A stretch of 64,000 nucleotides of DNA from Stenogyne calaminthoides (Eukaryota; Streptophyta; Magnoliopsida; Lamiales; Lamiaceae): the NCBI GenBank assembly GCA_037126765.1, contig JBBCBC010000019.1, positions 33,626,222-33,690,221 on the forward strand. Direction: 5' to 3'. Positions 56,936-64,000 of the stretch are shown one piece after another. The position numbers and the translations under genes were made by a program. The notes under the pieces are model-generated. The model searched no databases and was not told where the DNA came from. It saw only the letters and a list, made by a program, of their open reading frames with translations. Numbering within the stretch: the stretch's first letter is position 1; every line of letters begins with the position of its first letter.

Positions 56936-59663
56936 AAATCGTGTTGCCTTAGAATATATATCACTTTCTAATTGGTAAATTATCATTTTGTAAGGCATAA
57001 TTTATAGTTTTTCAAAATTTTATTTTATAACACTTTTTGCATCACTTTTTAAATAATACACTTTACCTAAAGATCCCATCATCATGAAACAAATTTCACA
57101 GAAAATTATAGTCAGTACATTTTAATTCGAAAAATGAATGTAACACAAAGTGTTTTTCACAACTTAGAACCCATGATCGAACCGACCTGCCACCGGTTGA
57201 CGGTTCGATTAGTTTAACTGGTCGAACCAAGGGTTCAACCGTGAAATAAATAAAATTAAATCTACAATTAACCCAAACCAAAATACATGACCCAAATAAA
57301 ATACATTTAGCCCATCCGAATACACATAACCCATTTCATACAAAATACACTCAACCCAATTAAAATACACGTATCCAATCACAATATGCACTAAGCATTC
57401 TTATCTCTACCCTAAATCATTATTCCCACTACTCTCTCGAACCTTCTTCATCTTCTCAAACTCTAGTTCATCCCCTCTCTTGCATCGTCTCCCTCTCCCT
57501 CTAAAATCTTTTTCTCCGATCTATCCTCTCTCGAAATTATACATAGCCCATATGAAATACACTTAGCCTCTCAGAATCCCTAGTTCTTGGTAAACTCATC
57601 GATAAAAAAAGCACGATTTGCTTTATTTTGGCTCTTTTTTGGGGGGAATTTTGACTTTGTATCCTTTCTAGTTGCTCGATCTTGAGGTGTTGGAGTCCCA
57701 GATCCCCTCGATTTGCTCAATTTTGAGGTATCCCTTCGGTTTGTTCGATCGATCTTGAGGTATTTTGGAGTTTGAATCCCTTTGATTTGCTCGATTTTTG
57801 AGGGGTTTCGACTGTGTATCCCTTCATCTTGATGGGTGAACTCAATTATTTGATAAATAGTGCGACAATGCCTGTTCGAGCAAAAGCCCATCTTCACCGG
57901 CAAAGAGATAAATAGGGAGTATAAATTATTTAATTTTTTTTTTAAAAGAAGGGAAAACCGGTTCTTCCGGTTCGGCGGTTTTCCGCTTGAACCGGTTTTT
58001 TTTCGGTTTTAGCCGTTTTAATCGAGTTTGACACGAAAAAAAATGGTTTTTGGGGTGTTTCGACCGGTTTGTCGGCCGGTTCCCGGTTCAATCGATTGAA
58101 CCGGCCGGTTCGAACCGGCCGGTTCGAACCGGTTATGAAATCACTAACATGTATAGTTATGTGGTGTCGTTATCATGAAGTGGTCATATAATATAGTTTG
58201 TAGAGGTGCGCCCTATTGTACTCTCATGTACGAGTGCAATTTTTTGTCACTTTAAATTAATTATAAAGACAAAAATTTATATGAGACGATTTTAAATATA
58301 AAACGAGATATAATTTAACACAAATCAATACATTCATTTTAAAGTGTTAAAATGTCAATGCCCAAATTATGATTCGTTTCACACAAGTGTGCCTCAATTA
58401 TAAATTAGTTTTGAGTCTTTTGACGAGGTTGAATAGTTTAAGCTATCATAACACGCTATCACATGAGTCATTTGCTGTGAGATCATAGGTGTGTTCGAGA
58501 GATCGTGTCTATCATTTAACTTCATAAAAAGATCACTACTTAAATTTGTTAGTATTATATATCGCATTTATATTTTAACACCAAAAAAAATCAATTCATA
58601 TCCAAGCCTACATAGCACTATCCAATCCTCCTATTTAATTATTAAGTTTATCAATAATCTGTACCTTAAAATTAAAATTCAAACAAGAACTTCAATTAAA
58701 GGAAGAAACAATTAATTTGGTAAAAAGTATAATGGTACACAAACCAACAGAGAGTCAAAACTAAAAATTAAATAACCAACCACTCTTGGACTTTCATTCT
58801 CAACAGACACACGTCACTTTAAGAAATCAATCGTAATTAGTATACTTTTTTTATGTTCAATCACATTTTCACTTTCCACGACTATTCATCCAAAAAAAAT
58901 CTCACATGTTGAAATTGGAAAGTGAGATATGCATCCAAACACATCCCAACTTTTTATATTTTTTTACATTTCCCAAATATAAATCTCTACACCAGGCAGT
59001 CCCCTCAATAAACCATATTAACATATATATATATATGTTAATAGTGTTGCAATAATCAAAGTAACAGCTAGCAAAATCAAGCAATGCAGAAAATGTTTGA
59101 ACATGACCTTTTGCTATAAACAGGTGAGACATCACTTTTTCATCAACACAGGCTAAGTACCAAAAACAATTGAGTAACCGAGAGAGGGACTATCATTCGT
59201 GCCTAGGGGGTTAAGATTGGAAGAAACGAGTAAAATGCTAAGTATATGTCAAAAACCACACATTATACACCGATTATACAACCTCCTGGGCTAAGGTTGG
59301 TATAGACGAGTAAAATGCATAGTATATGTCAAAACACACTTTATACAACCAAGAATAACAGTATGCAACATCTGGAGATCAACATGGATGGACAACAAAT
59401 AATTCAAACTATCCAAGCACAATCCAAGAAACTAGCCACCCTGATCATCATGTCATTAGTTGGCCATGACACAAACATTTATAGTAAACATTATAAATTC
59501 AACTTCACTAAGGTCAATAGTTCCAAATAAGATAAAACTGATCAGTATTACAGAGGTCCCAACAAAAAAAAATTCATCTCTAAAACAGAAGGTCAATATT
59601 TAGCAACAGAGAAGCAAGCACAAAACCTTATAAAAATCCAAACTTCAACTTCCAGACAAACTT
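56936..59663. other. Spacer with a GAACCGG-rich element
   Basis: 57160-58145 is a candidate element with palindromic CCGGTTC words (see separate entry); 58262-58396 holds a dispersed repeat copy. The remainder, including the part up to the L23 3' end, is AT-rich spacer in which I see no gene. Confidence 0.55.
57160..58145. mobile_element. Candidate inverted-repeat element with CCGGTTCGAACCGG palindromes
   Basis: The right end (58083-58137) contains a perfect 22-base palindrome (half-site CCGGTTCAATC at 58083) followed by alternating GGCCGGTTCGAACCGG units. The left end near 57172 has ATCGAACCGACCTGCCACCG and GGTTCGATTAG. Complementing the right end gives a similar order (CATAACCGGTTCGAACCGG). 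The interior has a CT-rich leader-like stretch (57420-57530) and degenerate tandem GCTCGATCTTGAGGT-like units (57660-57800). The class and exact ends are uncertain. Confidence 0.5.
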
Positions 59664-60900
<1,237 letters not shown>

Positions 60901-61186
60901 CTTCGCTTCGAATGATAATGTACTCTGAAAGCAGGGTTTCTTTATATATGCCATTGTGCTAACACTTGTAGAAACTTATTGGGCCGGATGCTGTGAGTTT
61001 TGGGCTACAATAAATGGGCTTGACCAATTCTATGGGCCTTTTGATGTCAGAGAAATATTACCCAACAGAAAAATAAAATAAAATAATTCCGAAAACGAAT
61101 ACGACGTCATTTTGAGTCTTTCTTCTGGGAATCGTCTAAACCCTCAAAATTGCAAAACCCCAATTCCCCAATTGTAAGAGCCAGAA

Positions 61187-63494
61187 ATGGCGCTATTCAG
61201 AGCTCGTGCTGCTTCCTTCTCTCTCGTCCGCTCGATTCTTCGCGCTCCTTCGCGCTCTCTCTCTTCTGGTAAACACTATTTCCTTGACTATATATGAGTA
61301 CTTTGCACATTTTCGTATACATACGTTTTTCCTGCTTTAATTTGACTAATGTACTCGCTTAGGTCGTGTGTTCTGGCAAAAGTTCAGGATTTAATTGGAT
61401 AGGGAAAACATGGAAATTTTTGAATATGATGAAAATAATTTTCTGTTTAAGTTTATTAAAGTAGAGGTTAGATTGAATCTGGGCCGAGATTTAACTTATA
61501 ATACTGGCTCGAACAAGTTCAAACAAATCGCATATGGCTTTTTTATGTTTGACTATTCTAATGTTCTTTCAATAGTCCAAAAGTTTTGATTCATGGTTTA
61601 AATATATACAAAGGATTTTCTGTTTAGTTTATTAAAGTAGAGGTTAGATTGAATCTGGTCCGAGATTTAACTTATAGTGCTGGTTTAAACAAGTTTAAAC
61701 AATTTGCATATGGCTTTCTATTTGACTATTCTAATGTTCTTTCAATAGTCCAAAAGTGTTGATTCATGGTTTATAATGCAATCACCATCCTTCAGGTTGT
61801 GGTATTTAGTGTTATTGTGATGCCATGATTTGCAGGTGCTACGGAGATAGTGGAAACCAAAGAAGTGCCATCATTTAAATCGATGATGAGTGGGATGATT
61901 ATGCACGACGTAAACTCTCAAGATGGGAGCTGTATGCCTATGTCGATGATGCGAATTGGGACCCACATCCATAACATTGAGCTCCGCCGGGCAGGGTGGG
62001 GAAACTTGTACGAGCTGCTGGGACCTCTGCAAAGATACTAAATGAGCCCAATAGATCACCCAGGTAAGAGTTAATTTTGGTATTATTGTTAGATTCTTAA
62101 TGATTGTTGAGAAATCGAAAAAAGAATGTTATGAATTAGCAAAATTTTGGTGGGTCTTCTCTTTGAAAGATACTGATAAACTGAACTGGCAAAAGTTTAT
62201 TACTATTTACGACTTTTCAAGATCAATAATATTGTACATTATGGTTCGATAACTGGGTTGGGTACTTTCAAATGCTTTTCGTAAGAACAACATGCCTCGT
62301 GTAGTTTTATTTCTATGTTGTAAATGGAAGCTAACTGCTAATAAATTCTAAGTAGAGTTCTAGAGCACCTTGTAGATTTATAAAACTTAAGTTATTCTGG
62401 TGAATCATGCTTTAGCTGTGTAACTCTTTCGTTTCCAAACGCATGCTCTTCCTCTGTTTATTCACTGGCCTTCAACATCGTGGCTCTGGCAACTTCGTTG
62501 CCATTTACTCCAAGGGTGACTTTCATCAGAGCTATTTCCGCATTTCTAAAGTCTTAATGAAAGATCCAATTTTTATCATTTAAGATCTGTGGGTGGAGAA
62601 AAGAGTGAAAAGTGGAAAAAAGTGAGAAGGTGAGAGGAAAAAAGTGGAAATAAGAGATAATGGCACTTAAATTGTGGGACAGGGGAATAAGGAAGACGAG
62701 AAGAGCAAAAACTAATGGAGGGACAGGTGGCGATGGGAGGGAAAAGAGAGATGGAACTGGATGATGGTATGCAATATTTAGGTTGGATGGGCATAAACCT
62801 TTGGATTTTTTGGGCTTGCATTATATTTATTTCATTATAATCCGTATGTTTCTTGTCTATCAATTTAGTCTGGCATGTGAAAAGTGCATTTACTTTACCG
62901 CAAAGAATATATTATATCAGTTGAAGCTTGTAAAAGCTTTAATGAAGCATCATATAGAGAATTGCTTGAGATAGTTAATGGGCAATGTCTTGATGAAAAA
63001 AACTACATATTTTTGTGCATTAGTGTTGTAATGTAAGCTTTTGTAGCAACTGTTCTGCCAGTAGCTTTGAGGAGGCAGCACTATGAGCATTATGAATAAT
63101 TGTTCTTCATTTTCTGCTAATGGTGTCGTACTCTAATGTTCTTGTTTTCCCATCATTTCTTTTGATCACCTTACTACAAATCTTCAGATACGTTGAGATA
63201 AAACTGCCGTCTGGGGAGAAAAAACTGATAGACAAGAGATGTAAGGCAACAATTGGGATTGTTTCCAACTCTGAGCACAAAACAAAGAAGCTTTATAAAG
63301 CAGGGCAAAACCGATGGTTAGGAATTAGGCCCACGGTGAGAGGTGTGGCGATGAACCCAGTCGATCATCCACACGGTGGTGGTGAAGGAAAGAGTAAGAG
63401 TAGTGGGAGCCATGGCAAAGTTTCCCGTACCCCGTGGGGGAAGCCTACCAAGTCTGGCTACAAAACTGCGCGTCTTAAGAAGAGGAAGATTTGA
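61187..63494 (+). CDS. Mitochondrial ribosomal protein L2 (uL2m), nuclear 3'-half gene; frame broken in exon 2
   Basis: Exon 1 (61187-61268) encodes [20 protein letters not shown] and PSRSLSSG, an Arg/Ser-rich amphipathic presequence for mitochondria. Exon 2 (61836-62063) begins the uL2 C-terminal domain with [13 protein letters not shown]. Exon 3 (63188-63494) has [56 protein letters not shown] and ends [10 protein letters not shown]. Only the C-terminal part of L2 is present, as in the plants where the 3' half of mitochondrial rpl2 moved to the nucleus. In exon 2 the frame changes between HNIEL (61981) and [16 protein letters not shown] (from about 62003), so the literal reading stops at 62039. 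The last exon fits only the shifted frame. This is either a real lesion or a base-calling error around GGGTGGGG. Confidence 0.88.
61439..61772 (+). repeat. Imperfect tandem duplication of about 176 bp in the L2 gene intron 1
   Basis: TTTTCTGTTTAAGTTTATTA at 61439 and TTTTCTGTTTAGTTTATTAA at 61615 start two copies that run through GGTTAGATTGAATCTGG and end TTGATTCATGGTTT. The copies differ by several substitutions and small gaps, so the event is older than the others in this window. Confidence 0.9.
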
Positions 63495-64000
63495 GGTGAT
63501 CTTCTCTACCTATCACTTCCTCTACCTTTTTTCTCTAACGAAAGTTTCTTTTGTTAGACAGCCTCATACATGAGATAGAGCTTGAGGTTGGGCTCCATAA
63601 ACTCATTGATCAAATAATATAGTAAATGAAACCGTCTCATGTATAACCGTATTAGTTTTTTGTCTTCTCCAATATTTTGTGTTTATTATATTAGAGATTT
63701 GGTTCATTTATTTTAAAGTGAGTTTTTGTCATCTCTAATATTTTGTGTTGATTATATTAGAGATTTGGTTCATTTATTTTCAAGTTTTTTTTGTCGTAAA
63801 TTCGGTTGCTATGTTTTTGTTATTCGATTAATGATTAGATTATCTTGTTATGAATTGTATCAGTGTCTATGAACGATTTAATAAAATATTGTTGTTACTT
63901 TTTATTTTGTATGTAAATGATGGCATAGTAAGTTGCTTGTTCTTGTATTACTATACTTTAAAGTGAGAACCTATATTGCAAATGTGCAGGGTGAGAAGAT
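63495..64000. other. 3' flank of the L2 gene with a tandem repeat
   Basis: A block of about 66 bases (TCCAATATTTTGTGTTTATT... to ...GGTTCATTTATTTT) is repeated with minor changes at about 63668-63713 and 63735-63780. A partial dispersed repeat (ACCGTCTCATGT) lies at 63631. No gene was recognised. Confidence 0.6.

Noticed and set aside
57580..57903. Minus-strand open reading of 107 codons in the GAACCGG element
   Set aside because: It is made from degenerate tandem GCTCGATCTTGAGGT-like units and resembles no protein family; open by composition.

Overview
The window is nuclear DNA of a flowering plant, most likely a eudicot. It carries genes with plant-type introns: a chloroplast-targeted PsaL, the sterol isomerase HYD1, a FRIGIDA-like gene, and the nuclear-encoded 3' part of mitochondrial ribosomal protein L2. 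They are separated by long AT-rich spacers full of small DNA transposons. Names were assigned by recognising protein families by eye; no database was searched and the species cannot be fixed. Exon borders were read from GT/AG sites and checked for codon phase.

Layout. 1-3.95 kb: a decayed Ty3/gypsy retrotransposon on the minus strand. 5.3-7.0 kb: a broken minus-strand gene resembling the meiotic DOUBLE-STRAND BREAK FORMATION (DFO) family. 10.1-14.2 kb: an FRL3-type FRIGIDA-like gene with an in-frame stop and a GC donor. 15.15-16.23 kb: PSAL. 18.4-21.1 kb: a short FAR1-type gene with a disrupted DNA-binding domain. 22.6-31.1 kb: three related four-helix membrane-protein genes (MEE60-like); the first and third are intact and the second is decayed. 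Among them, at 26.2-29.05 kb on the minus strand, lies a complete METTL23-like methyltransferase gene. 32.2-39.6 kb: an intact F-box/LRR gene and its frameshifted tandem copy. 42.65-44.98 kb: a PRCC-domain gene. 46.3-47.6 kb: HYD1 (minus). 51.1-52.65 kb: a conserved plant gene of unknown function (minus). 53.0-53.4 kb: a fragment of a presequence-protease gene. 59.66-60.90 kb: cytosolic ribosomal protein uL14/L23 (minus), divergent from the mitochondrial L2 gene (61.19-63.49 kb, plus) across a 286-bp shared promoter.

The strongest unusual signals are: (i) a colinear segmental duplication of about 2.2 kb covering the HYD1 5' flank but not its coding exons, in which the two copies differ by clean transposon insertions; (ii) a family of 240-275-bp elements with internal GTGTGAC repeats, 9-bp target duplications and weak ends; (iii) several Mutator-like non-autonomous elements with 8-9-bp target duplications, one containing a nested Stowaway-type element; (iv) a compact divergent promoter with four site II motifs and a telo-box between a cytosolic and a mitochondrial ribosomal-protein gene; (v) an unusually high number of genes with single lesions (FRL3, FAR1-type, mitochondrial L2, DFO-like, F-box copy 2, MEE60-like copy 2). 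Some of those lesions could be assembly errors. I found no operon-like or CRISPR-like system and no convincing wholly new gene system.
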